From: Ramlibacter pallidus
Lineage (GTDB): Bacteria; Pseudomonadota; Gammaproteobacteria; Burkholderiales; Burkholderiaceae_C
Length of the DNA stretch: 64,000 nucleotides
NCBI RefSeq assembly: GCF_015070875.1
Contig: NZ_JADDIV010000002.1
Span: 558,001-622,000 of the forward strand
Direction of reading: 5' to 3'
The notes under the pieces are model-generated. The model was not told the origin of the DNA and did not search any database. It saw nothing but the letters and a program-made list of their open reading frames with translations. Of the stretch, positions 30,333 through 40,574 are shown piece by piece (position 1 is the stretch's first letter; each line of letters opens with the position of its first letter). A program made the translations under genes and the position numbers.

Positions 30333-31100
30333 ATGAACCGCCAGGTCGCCAGCGTCGCTGCCGCCTTGCTGCAGGCACGCCGGCAGCAGCAGCCCGTCGA
30401 CGCCGCGCCGCTGGAGGCGCTGCTCCAGTCCGCCGACGAGGCCTATGCGGTCCAGGCCGAGGTGGCGCGGGGCAGCGGGTGGTTCGGCGAGGACGTGCCG
30501 CGGCACTGGAAATCGGGCGGGCCGTCGCGCGCGGCGGTGCTCACCCATGCACCGCTGCCACCGCAGCACGTGCTGCGCAGCCCGGCGGACATGCGCGGCA
30601 TCCCCTTCAACGTGCGCTGGATCGAAGCCGAAGTGGCCCTGTGCCTGGCGCGCGACGTGAGCCCCGCGCACGCGGCGCGACTGCCGCCGGGCCCTGCCGG
30701 CGCGCTGGTGGAGGCGATGGCGGTCTCCATCGAGATCGTCGACTCGCGCTGGAGGCAGGCGCGCTCGGCCGCGCCGCTGCTCAAGCTGGCGGACCTGCAG
30801 TCGCACGGGGCGCTGGTGCTGGGTGCCTGGACACCGTACGAGGCCCGGGACTGGGCCGCGCAGCGCTGCGAAGTCCGCATCGGCGACGGCCCGCCGCAAA
30901 CCTTCACCGGCACGCACTCGCTGGCCGACCCCGCGTGGCTGCTGCCGCAGTGGCTGCAGCACGTCACGCGCCATGGCGCGACGGTGCCGCAGGGCACCGT
31001 GGTGAGCACCGGCACCTGGTGTGGCCTGCTGGAGGCGCGCCCAGGGGACACGGTGCGGGTGGCGTTCGACGGCATCGGCGAAGCCGAGGTCCGGCTGTAG
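30333..31100 (+). CDS. Fumarylacetoacetate hydrolase / 2-keto-4-pentenoate hydratase-family protein
   Basis: This 255-residue protein starts MNRQVASVAAALLQARRQQQ. It shows the hydratase pattern: a helical N-terminus, acidic metal ligands in RWIEAEVALCLARDV, AVSIEIVDSRW, and GTVVSTGTWCGLLEARPGD near the end, which matches the GDxVxTGxW-type motif of MhpD-like hydratases. It probably hydrates an unsaturated keto acid from aromatic breakdown or cleaves a diketone, but the substrate is unclear. CTCCGGGAGCTCCC precedes the ATG. It follows the ketopantoate-reductase-like gene by 27 bases. Confidence 0.75.
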   Translation: MNRQVASVAAALLQARRQQQPVDAAPLEALLQSADEAYAVQAEVARGSGWFGEDVPRHWKSGGPSRAAVLTHAPLPPQHVLRSPADMRGIPFNVRWIEAEVALCLARDVSPAHAARLPPGPAGALVEAMAVSIEIVDSRWRQARSAAPLLKLADLQSHGALVLGAWTPYEARDWAAQRCEVRIGDGPPQTFTGTHSLADPAWLLPQWLQHVTRHGATVPQGTVVSTGTWCGLLEARPGDTVRVAFDGIGEAEVRL

Positions 31101-31201
31101 CACCCTCCATCGTCGCGGCGGGGACCGTGCGGCCCGCTGCGTCCCGGTGCAAGGCCGCCTAAACTCGGCCGTTCCTGAAATCCACCGGCCCCTTCCCTGC
31201 C

Positions 31202-32443
31202 ATGTCCAACCCGCAGCGCACCGCGTGGCTGATGCTGCTGGTGCTGATCTCCGGCTTCGCCCTCAGCCAGGCCTTCCGCACCGCTGCCGCCATCATGGCG
31301 CCGCCGCTGCAGCAGGCCTTCGGCCTCTCGCCGCAGCAGCTCGGCCTGTTCGCGGGCGCCTTCCACTTCGCCTTCGGCGCACTGCAGCTGTTCATGGGCA
31401 TGGGCATCGACGTCTACGGCGTGCGCAAGACCGTGCTGGCCGTGTTCCCGCTGACGGTGGTGGGCGCGCTGGTCACGGCCAGCGCCGACAGCTACGCCGG
31501 ACTGATCGCCGGGCAGGCCCTCACCGGCATCGGCTGCGCGCCGGCCTTCCTGGTCTGCACCGTCTTCATCGCGCGCCGCTTCCCCGCGGGTGACTACGCC
31601 AAGGTGAACGGCGCGGCGCTGGGCATCGGATCGGTGGGCCTGCTGCTGACCGGCACGCCGCTGGCCTGGATCATCGAGGCCTGGAGCTGGCGGGCGGGCT
31701 TCGTCGCGCTGGCCGCATGCGCCTCCCTCGCGTGGCTGGCGATCCTGCTGCTGGTGCGGGAGGACTCCGCGGCACCCGCCGGCGAACGCATCAAGGTCAT
31801 GGCGGCGCTGCGCGGCTACGGCGAGCTGTTCCGGCTGCCGCACACGTTGGGCATCATCGGCCTCGCGCTCTTCACCTATGCCTCCTTCCTGTCGCTGCGC
31901 GGCCTCTGGCTGGGGCCGCTGCTGATCGACCGCTACGGCTTCAGCCTGGTGGGCAGCGGCCACGTGGCCGTCGCCCTGTCGGTGCTGGGCATCGTCGGGC
32001 CGCCGCTGTTCGGCCGGCTGGACCCGGGCGACGTGCGGCGCCGCCGCTGGATCACCGGCTTCACGCTGGCCTGCATCGCTCTCTTCGCGCTGATGGCGCT
32101 GCCCCTGTCCGCGGTGCCGGAGGTGGCGCTGGCGCTCGGCATCGGCATCGTCTCCGGCTACATGGTCATGCAGTACGCGGACGTGCGCGCGGCCTACCCG
32201 GCGCACATGACGGGACGGGCCATGGCGGTCTTCACGATGGCGATGTTCCTCGGCGTCGCCTTGATGCAGTGGCTGACCGGGCTGGCCGCGTCCGCGGCCG
32301 CCGCGCTGCGCATCGAGACGTACACCGCCGTGTTCGGTGCCATCGCCTCCTTCCTCCTGCTCGGCCTGGCGCTGTTCCGCTTCCTGCCGGGTCCGCCGCC
32401 GGCCAGCAGGGCCGCGGGCGAAGCGTCACAATCGGCGGCATGA
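31202..32443 (+). CDS. Major facilitator superfamily transporter
   Basis: This 413-residue membrane protein has 12 predicted hydrophobic segments, starting MSNPQRTAWLMLLVLISGFA. A cytoplasmic loop after helix 2 carries GMGIDVYGVRKT, the MFS motif A position, and a large central loop (REDSAAPAGERIKVMAALRG) separates the halves. The substrate cannot be told from sequence. A TAAACT hexamer at 31160-31165 could be its -10 element. Its stop overlaps the slyD start (ATGA at 32440-32443). Confidence 0.85.
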   Translation: MSNPQRTAWLMLLVLISGFALSQAFRTAAAIMAPPLQQAFGLSPQQLGLFAGAFHFAFGALQLFMGMGIDVYGVRKTVLAVFPLTVVGALVTASADSYAGLIAGQALTGIGCAPAFLVCTVFIARRFPAGDYAKVNGAALGIGSVGLLLTGTPLAWIIEAWSWRAGFVALAACASLAWLAILLLVREDSAAPAGERIKVMAALRGYGELFRLPHTLGIIGLALFTYASFLSLRGLWLGPLLIDRYGFSLVGSGHVAVALSVLGIVGPPLFGRLDPGDVRRRRWITGFTLACIALFALMALPLSAVPEVALALGIGIVSGYMVMQYADVRAAYPAHMTGRAMAVFTMAMFLGVALMQWLTGLAASAAAALRIETYTAVFGAIASFLLLGLALFRFLPGPPPASRAAGEASQSAA

Positions 32444-32916
32444 AAATCGCGAAAGACACCGTCGTCACCCTGCAATACAAGGTGGCGGAAGCCAACGGCC
32501 GGCTGATCGAGCAGAGCAAGGCCCCCATGGTCTACCTGCACGGCGGCTACAACAACACCCTGCCCAAGATCGAGGAAGCGCTGGAAGGACACGAGGCCGG
32601 CTACGAGACCACGCTGGACCTGCAGCCGGCCGACGCCTTCGGCGAGCGCGACGAAGCGCTCGTGCGCGTCATCCCCAAGAGCGAGTTCCCGCCGGGCGTG
32701 AAGGTCGGCGGCCAGCTCGAAGGCCGCACCGACGACGGCCAGCCGCACGTGTTCCACGTCATGAAGATCAAGGGCGCCGAAGTCCACCTCGATGGCAACC
32801 ACCCGCTCGCCGGCAAGGCACTCAAGTTCACGCTGAAGGTCACCGGCGTGCGCATGGCCAGCGGCGAAGAGATCCAGCACGGCCACGTGCACGGCGAGCA
32901 CGGCCACCACCACTAG
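32440..32916 (+). CDS. FKBP-type peptidyl-prolyl isomerase, SlyD-like
   Basis: This 158-residue protein starts MKIAKDTVVTLQYKVAEANG and has the split FKBP domain with an insert-in-flap domain (LDLQPADAFGERDEALVRVI, the usual SlyD arrangement). It ends in a short histidine-rich tail (HGHVHGEHGHHH) able to bind nickel or other metals, as in SlyD proteins that deliver nickel to hydrogenase. It acts as a cytosolic folding helper. The ATG overlaps the MFS stop codon. CACAAT at 32427-32432, 7 bases before the ATG, could be an internal -10 element. Confidence 0.93.
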   Translation: MKIAKDTVVTLQYKVAEANGRLIEQSKAPMVYLHGGYNNTLPKIEEALEGHEAGYETTLDLQPADAFGERDEALVRVIPKSEFPPGVKVGGQLEGRTDDGQPHVFHVMKIKGAEVHLDGNHPLAGKALKFTLKVTGVRMASGEEIQHGHVHGEHGHHH

Positions 32917-32959
32917 GAACCGCCCTTGTGAACCGCGGCGGCGCCGCCATCTGACGACG

Positions 32960-34000
32960 ATGAACACCTCTCCCGTCCTCGCCGTGCGGCCGCTCGGCTT
33001 CCCCTGGGAAACGGCCGACCCCTTCCTGTTCTGCGCGTACCACGACGACGCGTACCCGAAGGGCAACCCCGACATGGGGCCCGCGGCTTCGCTGGCCGGG
33101 CGCGACATCGGGCAGGACTTCAGCCGCAAGGACGGCTGGAGCATGTACCACGGCGACAAGGTGCCGGGCTTTCCGGCGCACCCGCACCGCGGCTTCGAGA
33201 CGGTGACCATCGTGCGCAAGGGCCTGATCGACCACAGCGACTCGCTGGGCGCCAGCGCGCGCTTCGGCGGCGGCGACGTGCAATGGGTGACCGCGGGCCG
33301 CGGCATCGTGCATGCGGAGATGTTCCCGCTGCTGGCAGGCGAGGCGGAGAACCCGCTGGAGCTGTTCCAGATCTGGCTGAACCTGCCGGCCCGCAACAAG
33401 ATGGCCCAGCCCCACTTCACCATGTTCTGGAACGAACAGGTGCCGCGCCGCGTGCTGGCCGACGCCGCCGGCCGCCACACGGAAGTCGCGGTGATCGCCG
33501 GACGCTTCGGCGACACCGCGCCGCTGGCGCCGCCCCCGGACTCCTGGGCCGCGCAGGCCGACGCCGACGTCGCGATCTGGACGCTGCGCATGGAAGCCGG
33601 TGCCACGTTCTCGCTGCCGCCGGCCGCCCTGGCGGGCACGCAGCGCACGCTGTATTTCTTCAAGGGCGGGTCGGCGATGGTGGGCGACCGCCAGGTGCAG
33701 GGCCCGGCCGCGGTCAGCGTGCAGGCGGACGTCGAGGTGGCGATCGCCGCCGGCGAGGACACCTGCGAGTTCCTGCTGCTGCAAGGCCGCCCGATCGGCG
33801 AGCCGGTGGTGAACTACGGCCCGTTCGTGATGAACACGCAACAGGAGATCGCGCAGGCGATGCAGGACTACCGCCGCACGCAGTTCGGCGGCTGGAAGTT
33901 CGGCGACAGCGCGCCCGTGCACGGGCGCGAGACGCCGCGCTTCGCGCGCTATCCGGACGGCCGCGAGGAGCGGCCGGGCGTGGCGCCAACGCCCGCTTAG
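32960..34000 (+). CDS. Pirin-family bicupin protein
   Basis: This 346-residue protein starts MNTSPVLAVRPLGFPWETAD. The N-terminal cupin has the iron-binding pattern: H-x-H in PAHPHRGFETVT and H-x-E in GRGIVHAEMFPL, with LELFQIWLNLPARNK between domains. A second cupin lies at the C-terminus (GATFSLPPAALAGTQRT, EFLLLQGRPIGEPVVNYGPF, a typical pirin ending). Some pirins have quercetinase activity or act as redox-dependent regulators; the role here is unknown. It starts 43 bases after slyD. Confidence 0.92.
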   Translation: MNTSPVLAVRPLGFPWETADPFLFCAYHDDAYPKGNPDMGPAASLAGRDIGQDFSRKDGWSMYHGDKVPGFPAHPHRGFETVTIVRKGLIDHSDSLGASARFGGGDVQWVTAGRGIVHAEMFPLLAGEAENPLELFQIWLNLPARNKMAQPHFTMFWNEQVPRRVLADAAGRHTEVAVIAGRFGDTAPLAPPPDSWAAQADADVAIWTLRMEAGATFSLPPAALAGTQRTLYFFKGGSAMVGDRQVQGPAAVSVQADVEVAIAAGEDTCEFLLLQGRPIGEPVVNYGPFVMNTQQEIAQAMQDYRRTQFGGWKFGDSAPVHGRETPRFARYPDGREERPGVAPTPA

Positions 34001-34068
34001 GCATTTCGCTGATGGCTGCCCCGGCAGCCCGACGATAGAACTCCACCTTTCACACGGAAGGGGAGATC

Positions 34069-35118
34069 GTGATCCAGCGGAAGTTCATTTCGGCGGTGGT
34101 TTTGGCCGCCGCCTGCACCGGCGCACTCGCACAGGCACCGGCCTCCGGCATGCAGGGCAAGGCCGGCATGCCGGCCGCCGCCGGCAAGACGGCCCCGGCC
34201 GCACAGGCCAAGGTGCCGGACTGGCCGACCAAGCCGGTGCGCCTGCTGATCGGCTTTCCGCCCGGCTCGGTGCAGGATCTCTCCGCGCGCTCCATCGCCG
34301 AACCGCTGTCGCGCGCGCTCGGCCAGCCGGTGATCGTCGAGAACAAGGCCGGCGCCTCCGGCACGATCGCGGCCGACCAGGTGGCGAAGAGCACGGACCT
34401 GCACACCTTCGGCGTGATGAACAACAGCCAGCTCACCATCGCCAAGATGCTGAACCCGGCGGTGGCCTACGACCCGGAACGCGACCTCGCGCCGGTGGCG
34501 CTGATCGGCACCACGCCGATGGTGCTGGTGGTCAGCGCACAGGCGTCCGGCACGAAGCCGTCCGACTGGCTGGGTTGGCTGCGCGGGCTGGGCAACAAGG
34601 CCAGCTACGGTTCGCCCGGTACCGGCACGCCGGGACACCTGGGCATGGAACTGCTCAAGAGCCGCGGGGGCTTCGACGCCGTGCACGTGCCCTACCAGGG
34701 CAACCCGCAGATCATCACGGCCCTGCTCGGCGGGCAATTGCATGCCGCCCTGTTGCCGCCGGGACTCGCGCTGCAGCAGGTCAAGGCCGGCAAGCTCAAG
34801 GCCGTGGGTGTCACCGCCGAGCGCCGTAGCGTGCTGGCCAGCGACATCCCGACCCTGCGCGAAGCCGGCGTGCTCGGCTCCGACGTCGAACTCTGGACCG
34901 CGCTCGCCGGCCCGGCCTCGCTGCCGCCCCACGTGCGCGAGAAGATGGGCGCGATGCTGATCGACGTGGTGAAGTCGGAAGAGGCGCGCAACCGCCTGAT
35001 CACCGTCGGCTGGCAGCCGACCCCGTCGACCGCCGAAGGCCTGCGCATGCGCATGAAAAGCGACGTGCGCAATTTCGGCGGCATCATCATGATGCGCAAC
35101 ATCCGCTCCGAGAGCTGA
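34069..35118 (+). CDS. TctC/Bug-type periplasmic solute-binding protein
   Basis: This 349-residue protein starts at a GTG preceded by GGAAGGGGAG, giving MIQRKFISAVVLAAACTGAL and a signal peptide cut near GALAQ. A low-complexity Ala/Gly/Lys spacer follows, then the Bug fold: DWPTKPVRLLIGFPPGSVQD, QPVIVENKAGASGTIAADQV, PVALIGTTPMVLVVS, GTPGHLGMELL and HVPYQGNPQIITALLGG. These are the receptors of tripartite tricarboxylate transporters, expanded in Burkholderiales and often lacking adjacent tctAB, as here. The ligand is probably a carboxylate or amide. A palindromic REP-like element lies 44 bases after the stop. Confidence 0.93.
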   Translation: MIQRKFISAVVLAAACTGALAQAPASGMQGKAGMPAAAGKTAPAAQAKVPDWPTKPVRLLIGFPPGSVQDLSARSIAEPLSRALGQPVIVENKAGASGTIAADQVAKSTDLHTFGVMNNSQLTIAKMLNPAVAYDPERDLAPVALIGTTPMVLVVSAQASGTKPSDWLGWLRGLGNKASYGSPGTGTPGHLGMELLKSRGGFDAVHVPYQGNPQIITALLGGQLHAALLPPGLALQQVKAGKLKAVGVTAERRSVLASDIPTLREAGVLGSDVELWTALAGPASLPPHVREKMGAMLIDVVKSEEARNRLITVGWQPTPSTAEGLRMRMKSDVRNFGGIIMMRNIRSES

Positions 35119-35162
35119 GCGGCGCACGCGCGGTCGGTCGCCAACCCGGCCGTGCCTGGCAT

Positions 35163-35202
35163 GTAGGAGCCGGCGCGAGGCCACGCGCCGGCCGACTCCT
35201 AC
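35163..35202. repeat. REP-like 40-base palindrome after the Bug gene
   Basis: GTAGGAG (35163-35169) pairs with CTCCTAC (35196-35202), and CCGGCGCG (35170-35177) pairs with CGCGCCGG (35184-35191), with loop AGGCCA and an unpaired CCGA. The GTAGGAG-GC-rich stem design resembles pseudomonad REP elements. It has no T-run, so it is not a standard terminator, though it may help end the Bug transcript. Confidence 0.6.
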
Positions 35203-35237
35203 GCATGCGGTGGGCGCGCCTCGCCAAGCTGCGCCGC

Positions 35238-35648
35238 ATGAAGAAGCTGCTGACCCTCCTGCTCGGCTGTGCCAGCATCCTGCCGGCCTTCGCGGCCTCC
35301 GACCTGTTCGCCCGCACCGACGCCAACCGCGACCGGCGTGTCACGGCCACCGAACACGTCGCGGCGGCCCGCGCCATGTTCGCGGCCATGGATGCCGACG
35401 GCGACCGCAAGGTCACGGCGGCAGAGATGAGCGCGGCGCAGCGGCGCATCAACGGGCGGGGCAAGCCGGGGCTGAGCTCCGCGGAAAAGATCCGCGTGAT
35501 CGACAGCAACCAGGATGGCGTGCTGTCGGCCGACGAGCACGAAGCCGGCGCCGAAGTGATGTTCGCCGTCATGGACCGCAACAAGGACGGCCGGCTCACC
35601 CGCAAGGAATACGCGGCCGGCCACGCCAAGCTGCTGGCCAGGCGCTAG
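35238..35648 (+). CDS. Secreted EF-hand calcium-binding protein
   Basis: This 136-residue protein starts MKKLLTLLLGCASILPAFAA, a signal peptide. Four EF-hand-like loops follow: DANRDRRVTATE, DADGDRKVTAAE, DSNQDGVLSADE and DRNKDGRLTRKE. The first two lack the usual glycine at loop position 6 or have basic substitutions, while the third and fourth match the loop pattern well. It is presumably periplasmic and calcium-binding; target unknown. An in-frame ATG at 35205 would add 11 residues and lies right after the palindrome. The ATG at 35238 gives a proper signal peptide and is preferred. Confidence 0.85.
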   Translation: MKKLLTLLLGCASILPAFAASDLFARTDANRDRRVTATEHVAAARAMFAAMDADGDRKVTAAEMSAAQRRINGRGKPGLSSAEKIRVIDSNQDGVLSADEHEAGAEVMFAVMDRNKDGRLTRKEYAAGHAKLLARR

Positions 35649-35700
35649 CGGCGCCGCCCCGGGCCGAGAAAACCCGCAGCGGCCGGCCGGGTCCGCTGCC

Positions 35701-35706
35701 TATACT
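35701..35706 (+). promoter_or_regulatory. -10-like hexamer before the GAF gene (possible leaderless start)
   Basis: TATACT ends 5 bases before the ATG at 35712, with GCGGC between and no ribosome binding site. Transcription from it would begin at or next to the start codon. A -35 element is not evident. Confidence 0.4.
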
Positions 35707-35711
35707 GCGGC

Positions 35712-36251
35712 ATGCCCGGTTCCGCCACGCTCCGCCCCGAAGAGCGCAAGCTCGTCGAGGGCGCCCGCGAACGCGCGGTGCGCCTGCTGCGCGACGGCGC
35801 GCCGCTGCGGGAAGTGCTCGCGCAGCTGACCACCGCGGTGGAAACCCTCGGCAAGAACCGGACGGTCGCTTCCATCCTGCTGCTCGACCGGGACGGGCTG
35901 CTGCGCAACGGCGCTTCGCCCAACCTGCCGGCCGACTACCTGGACGCCATCGACCGGCTCAAGCCCGACCCCAACCTGGGCACCTGCGCCGCCGCCGCCG
36001 CCACCGGCGAGGTGGTGGAGACCCCCAGCTTCTACGCCGACCAGCGCTGGGCCGAACTGCGGCACCTGCCGATGGCGCTGGGCTTCGTCGGGGCATGGAG
36101 CCGGCCGATCAAGGACCCCCAGGGCCAGGTGCTGGGCACCTTCGGCACCTACTTCCGCGAAGAGCGTCTGCCCACGCCCGCGGAGCGCGAAGCGGTCGAG
36201 GAGCTGGCGGCCGCGGCGGCCGTGGCCATCCGCGCGCACGCGCTCGGCTGA
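35712..36251 (+). CDS. GAF-domain protein
   Basis: This 179-residue cytosolic protein starts MPGSATLRPEERKLVEGARE. It is a single GAF domain after an N-terminal helix: VASILLLDRDGLLRNGASPN, DPNLGTCAAAAATGEVVETP, and SRPIKDPQGQVLGTFGTYFR, the usual strand pattern with a cyclic-nucleotide or small-ligand pocket. No output domain (kinase, GGDEF or HTH) is attached, so it may work with a partner in trans or as an enzyme. The ligand is unknown. A TATACT hexamer lies 5 bases upstream. Confidence 0.85.
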   Translation: MPGSATLRPEERKLVEGARERAVRLLRDGAPLREVLAQLTTAVETLGKNRTVASILLLDRDGLLRNGASPNLPADYLDAIDRLKPDPNLGTCAAAAATGEVVETPSFYADQRWAELRHLPMALGFVGAWSRPIKDPQGQVLGTFGTYFREERLPTPAEREAVEELAAAAAVAIRAHALG

Positions 36252-36288
36252 AGCTGCAGCGCCTGTCGCGGCGCCAGCGACAGGCATG

Positions 36289-36313
36289 AAAAAGGCGCCC
36301 CGCAGGGCGCCTT
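36289..36313 (-). terminator. Intrinsic terminator of the tkt-gap operon
   Basis: AAGGCGCCC (36292-36300) and GGGCGCCTT (36305-36313) form a perfect 9-bp stem with a CGCA loop. On the minus strand it lies 18 bases after the gap stop and is followed by a T-run (36293-36289), a textbook rho-independent terminator. It could also stop the GAF transcript from the other side. Confidence 0.85.
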
Positions 36314-36331
36314 GCCGGTCCGCGAGTCAGC

Positions 36332-37363
<1,032 letters not shown>

Positions 37364-39394
37364 TCAGCCGCGCTGCAGCACCGCGCGCACGGTCTCGGCC
37401 ACGTTCTCGGGCGTGAAGCCGAAGTGCTTGAACAGGACATTAGCAGGAGCCGACTCGCCGAAGGTGTCGATGCCCACGACGGCCGCACAGCCGTATTTCC
37501 ACCAGAAATCGCTGACGCCGGCCTCGACGGCGACGCGCGGCACGCCGTTGGGCAGCACGCTCTCCTTGTACGCGCGGTCCTGGCGGTCGAAGGTGGTGGT
37601 GCTGGGCATGGAGACCACGCGCACGGCGATGCCCTGCTGCGCCAGCTGCTCCTGCGCCTTCAGCGCCAGCTGCACTTCGGAGCCGGTGGCGATGATCACG
37701 GCCTGCGCGCGGCCGGCGCCGACCTCGCTGGGCTCGGCCAGCACGTAGGCGCCGCGGCTGATCTCGTCGAGGCCGGCCTTCGGCGCGTAGGGCAGGTTCT
37801 GCCGCGACAGCAGCAGCGCGGTCGGTCGGTTGGCGTTCGTTTGCAGCGCGACCGTCCAGGCCACCACGGTCTCCGCGGTGTCGCACGGACGCCAGACGTC
37901 CAGCTGCGGGATCAGGCGCAGGCTGGCGGCGTGCTCGACCGACTGGTGCGTCGGGCCGTCCTCGCCAAGGCCGATGGAGTCGTGCGTGAAGACGTGGACC
38001 ACGCGGCGCTTCATCAGTGCGGCCATGCGGATGGCGTTGCGGCTGTAGTCGCTGAAGGTCAGGAAGGTGCCGCCGTAGGGGATGAAGCCGCCGTGCAGCG
38101 CGACGCCGTTCATGATCGCGGCCATGCCGAACTCGCGCACGCCGTAATTGACGTGGCGGCCGATCCTGCCTTCGGCCATCACCACGTCGCCGGACTGGTC
38201 GAAGCGCAGCGGCGGCGTGCTCCTGGTGTTGGTGAGGTTGGAGCCGGTCAGGTCGGCCGAGCCGCCCAGCAGTTCGGGCAGGGCGGCGGTGAAGGCCTCC
38301 AGCGCGATCTGCGAGGCCTTGCGCGAGGCGACCGTCTCGGCCTTGGCGTGCGCGGCGATGGCGGCGTCGACGGCGACCTGGGTGAAGTTCTTCGGCAGCT
38401 CGCCCTTCATGCGGCGCAGGAACTCGGCCGCCAGCTCCGGGTACTTCGCGCGGTAGGCGGCGAAGCGCTTGTCCCACTCCGACTCCAGCGCGTCGCCCTT
38501 GGCGCGCGCGTCCCACTCGTCGTACACGCCCTTGGGCAGGTCGAAGGGCGTGTGCTCCCAGGCCAGCGCCGTGCGCGTCAGCGCGATCTCCTCGGCGCCC
38601 AGCGGCTCGCCGTGCGCCTTGGCCGTGTTGGCGCGGTTGGGCGAGCCCTTGCCGATGTGCGTCTTGGCGACGATGAGCGTCGGCTTCTCGGCGCTGTGCT
38701 TCGCGCTCTCGATCGCGCGGCTCACGGCCTCGACGTCGTGGCCGTCCACCGGCCCGATGACGTTCCAGCCATAGGCCTTGAAGCGCGCCGGCGTGTCGTC
38801 GATGAACCAGGGCGTGACCTGGCCGTCGATGGAAATGCCGTTGTCGTCGTAGACCGCGACCAGCTTGTTCAGCTTCCAGGCACCGGCCAGCGCGCACGCT
38901 TCGTGGCTGATGCCTTCCATCAGGCAGCCGTCGCCCAGGAACACGTAGGTGTGGTGGTCCACGATGGCGTGGCCTTCGCGGTTGAACTCCGCCGCCAGCA
39001 ACTTCTCGGCCAGCGCCATGCCGACCGCGTTGGTGATGCCCTGGCCCAGCGGGCCGGTGGTGGTTTCCACGCCCGGCGTCACGTCGACTTCGGGGTGGCC
39101 GGGGGTCTTGCTGTGCAGCTGGCGGAAGCCCTTGAGCTCTCCCACCGGCAGCGCGTAGCCGGTCAGGTGCAGCAGCGCGTAGACCAGCATGGAAGCGTGG
39201 CCGTTGGACAGCACGAAGCGGTCGCGGTCGAACCACTGCGGGTTCTTCGGGTTGTGCCGCAGGTGGCGGTGCCAGAGCGCGACGGCGATGTCGGCCATGC
39301 CCATGGGCGCGCCCGGATGGCCCGAGTTCGCTTGTTGCACGGCATCCATGGCCAACGCGCGGATCGCGTTCGCCATCAGGGAATCATTGGCCAT
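37364..39394 (-). CDS. tkt: Transketolase
   Basis: This thiamine-diphosphate enzyme transfers two-carbon units in the pentose phosphate pathway. The 676-residue protein starts [20 protein letters not shown] and contains [19 protein letters not shown] and the GDGCLMEG...[12 protein letters not shown] segment that binds ThDP and the metal. The pyrimidine domain carries [19 protein letters not shown] sequence (here [17 protein letters not shown]) and [14 protein letters not shown]. Length is normal for bacterial Tkt. It is the first gene of a tkt-gap operon, divergent from speD across 97 bases; the upstream region has a TAAAAT hexamer on the minus strand (39444-39449). Confidence 0.98.
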   Translation of the reverse strand: MANDSLMANAIRALAMDAVQQANSGHPGAPMGMADIAVALWHRHLRHNPKNPQWFDRDRFVLSNGHASMLVYALLHLTGYALPVGELKGFRQLHSKTPGHPEVDVTPGVETTTGPLGQGITNAVGMALAEKLLAAEFNREGHAIVDHHTYVFLGDGCLMEGISHEACALAGAWKLNKLVAVYDDNGISIDGQVTPWFIDDTPARFKAYGWNVIGPVDGHDVEAVSRAIESAKHSAEKPTLIVAKTHIGKGSPNRANTAKAHGEPLGAEEIALTRTALAWEHTPFDLPKGVYDEWDARAKGDALESEWDKRFAAYRAKYPELAAEFLRRMKGELPKNFTQVAVDAAIAAHAKAETVASRKASQIALEAFTAALPELLGGSADLTGSNLTNTRSTPPLRFDQSGDVVMAEGRIGRHVNYGVREFGMAAIMNGVALHGGFIPYGGTFLTFSDYSRNAIRMAALMKRRVVHVFTHDSIGLGEDGPTHQSVEHAASLRLIPQLDVWRPCDTAETVVAWTVALQTNANRPTALLLSRQNLPYAPKAGLDEISRGAYVLAEPSEVGAGRAQAVIIATGSEVQLALKAQEQLAQQGIAVRVVSMPSTTTFDRQDRAYKESVLPNGVPRVAVEAGVSDFWWKYGCAAVVGIDTFGESAPANVLFKHFGFTPENVAETVRAVLQRG

Positions 39395-39479
39395 CGGGGG
39401 CAGCTCCGGGGAGGAAGGGGGGAGAGGTCAGGGGAAACCCGGCATTTTAGATGACGAGCCAGCAGGCGGATCCCGCAGG

Positions 39480-39485
39480 TACATT
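39480..39485 (+). promoter_or_regulatory. -10-like hexamer before speD (possible leaderless start)
   Basis: TACATT ends 6 bases before the speD ATG at 39492, separated by CGGGGC. No separate ribosome binding site is clear. It fits a promoter producing a transcript that begins at or next to the start codon. Confidence 0.35.
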
Positions 39486-39491
39486 CGGGGC

Positions 39492-39869
39492 ATGAAGGGC
39501 CTGCACCTCACCGCCGACCTCTACCGCTGCCGCTGCGCGGCCGAATGGCTCACGGACGCCACGCAGCTGGGCGAGTGGTGCGTGGAAGCCGTCGAAGCCG
39601 TCGGCCTGCAGGTGGTCGGCCGCCTGTTCCATGCCTTTCCGGCGACGGAGCGCGGCCCCGGCGGCGTGACGGCCACCGTGCTGCTGGCCGAATCCCACGT
39701 CTGCCTGCACACCTGGCCGGAGGAACGGGCCGTGACCTGCGACGTCTACGTCTGCAACTTCAGCGGCGACCATTCGGCCAAGGCGCGCGGCCTGATGTTC
39801 GCGCTCGTCAACCGCTTCCAGCCGGAATGGACGGAGCAACGGTCGCTGGACCGGGGAGAGGAAGCATGA
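39492..39869 (+). CDS. speD: S-adenosylmethionine decarboxylase proenzyme
   Basis: It makes decarboxylated AdoMet, the aminopropyl donor for spermidine-type polyamines. The 125-residue proenzyme starts MKGLHLTADLYRCRCAAEWL. It has the self-cleavage site Glu67-Ser68 in LAESHVCLHTWPEE (SpeH/type 1b size), which yields the pyruvoyl group, and the CDVYVCNFSG strand. The stop overlaps the murU start (ATGA at 39866-39869). A membrane-type aminopropyltransferase that could use its product is encoded 3.6 kb away on the other strand (43517-45040). No ornithine or arginine decarboxylase is seen in the window. Confidence 0.95.
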   Translation: MKGLHLTADLYRCRCAAEWLTDATQLGEWCVEAVEAVGLQVVGRLFHAFPATERGPGGVTATVLLAESHVCLHTWPEERAVTCDVYVCNFSGDHSAKARGLMFALVNRFQPEWTEQRSLDRGEEA

Positions 39870-40570
39870 GCCTGGCACAGGCGATGGTGCTGGCCGCGGG
39901 CCGCGGCGAACGCATGCGGCCGCTGACCGACACCTGCCCCAAGCCGCTGCTGAAGGTGCAGGGCAAGCCGCTGATGGAATGGCACCTGGACGCGCTCGGC
40001 CGCGGGGGCTTCCGCGACGTGGTGGTCAACACGGCCTGGCTGGGCGAACAGATCGAGGACCGCTACGGCCACGAGACGGCCGAGGGCGTGCGCCTGGCGT
40101 ATTCGCACGAAGGCCGGGATTTCGGCGGTGCGCTCGAGACCGCCGGCGGCATCGCGCGGGCGCTGCCGCAGCTGGCCGAGGTGTTCTGGATCGTCGCCGG
40201 CGACGTGTACATGCCCGGGTTCCTCTTCACGCGCGCGGCCTACGATCGCTTCGCCGACAGCGGCAAGCTGGCGCACCTGTGGCTGGTGCCTAACCCGGAA
40301 CACAACCCCGGCGGCGATTTCGGCCTGTCGCCCGCGGGTCTCGCGCTCAACGCCACCGGCGAGCGGTACACCTATTCCACCTGCGCGCTGCTGCGCGCCG
40401 GGCTGTTCGAAGGCCTCCCGGCCGGCAACCCGCAGGGCGAGAAGGCCAAGCTGGCGCCGCTGCTGCGCGCGGCCATGGACCGCGGCCAGGTCAGCGCCGA
40501 GCTTTACCACGGGCCCTGGACGGATGTCGGCACGCCCGAACGCCTCGCGGCGCTGAACCACGCAAAATGA
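39866..40570 (+). CDS. murU: MurU-like nucleotidyltransferase (MurNAc-1-P uridylyltransferase)
   Basis: This 234-residue nucleotidyltransferase starts MSLAQAMVLAAGRGERMRPL, with the sugar-nucleotide signature LAAGRGERMRPLTDTCPKPL. Later motifs are IVAGDVYMPGF (metal-binding Asp) and GPWTDVGTPERL, the typical MurU ending. With the kinase AmgK it converts recycled MurNAc to UDP-MurNAc, bypassing de novo synthesis and lowering fosfomycin sensitivity. A glucose-1-phosphate-type transferase is possible but less likely given the presence of amgK at 61252. It overlaps speD by four bases and precedes pepP by 4 bases. Confidence 0.85.
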   Translation: MSLAQAMVLAAGRGERMRPLTDTCPKPLLKVQGKPLMEWHLDALGRGGFRDVVVNTAWLGEQIEDRYGHETAEGVRLAYSHEGRDFGGALETAGGIARALPQLAEVFWIVAGDVYMPGFLFTRAAYDRFADSGKLAHLWLVPNPEHNPGGDFGLSPAGLALNATGERYTYSTCALLRAGLFEGLPAGNPQGEKAKLAPLLRAAMDRGQVSAELYHGPWTDVGTPERLAALNHAK

Positions 40571-40574
40571 AGCC

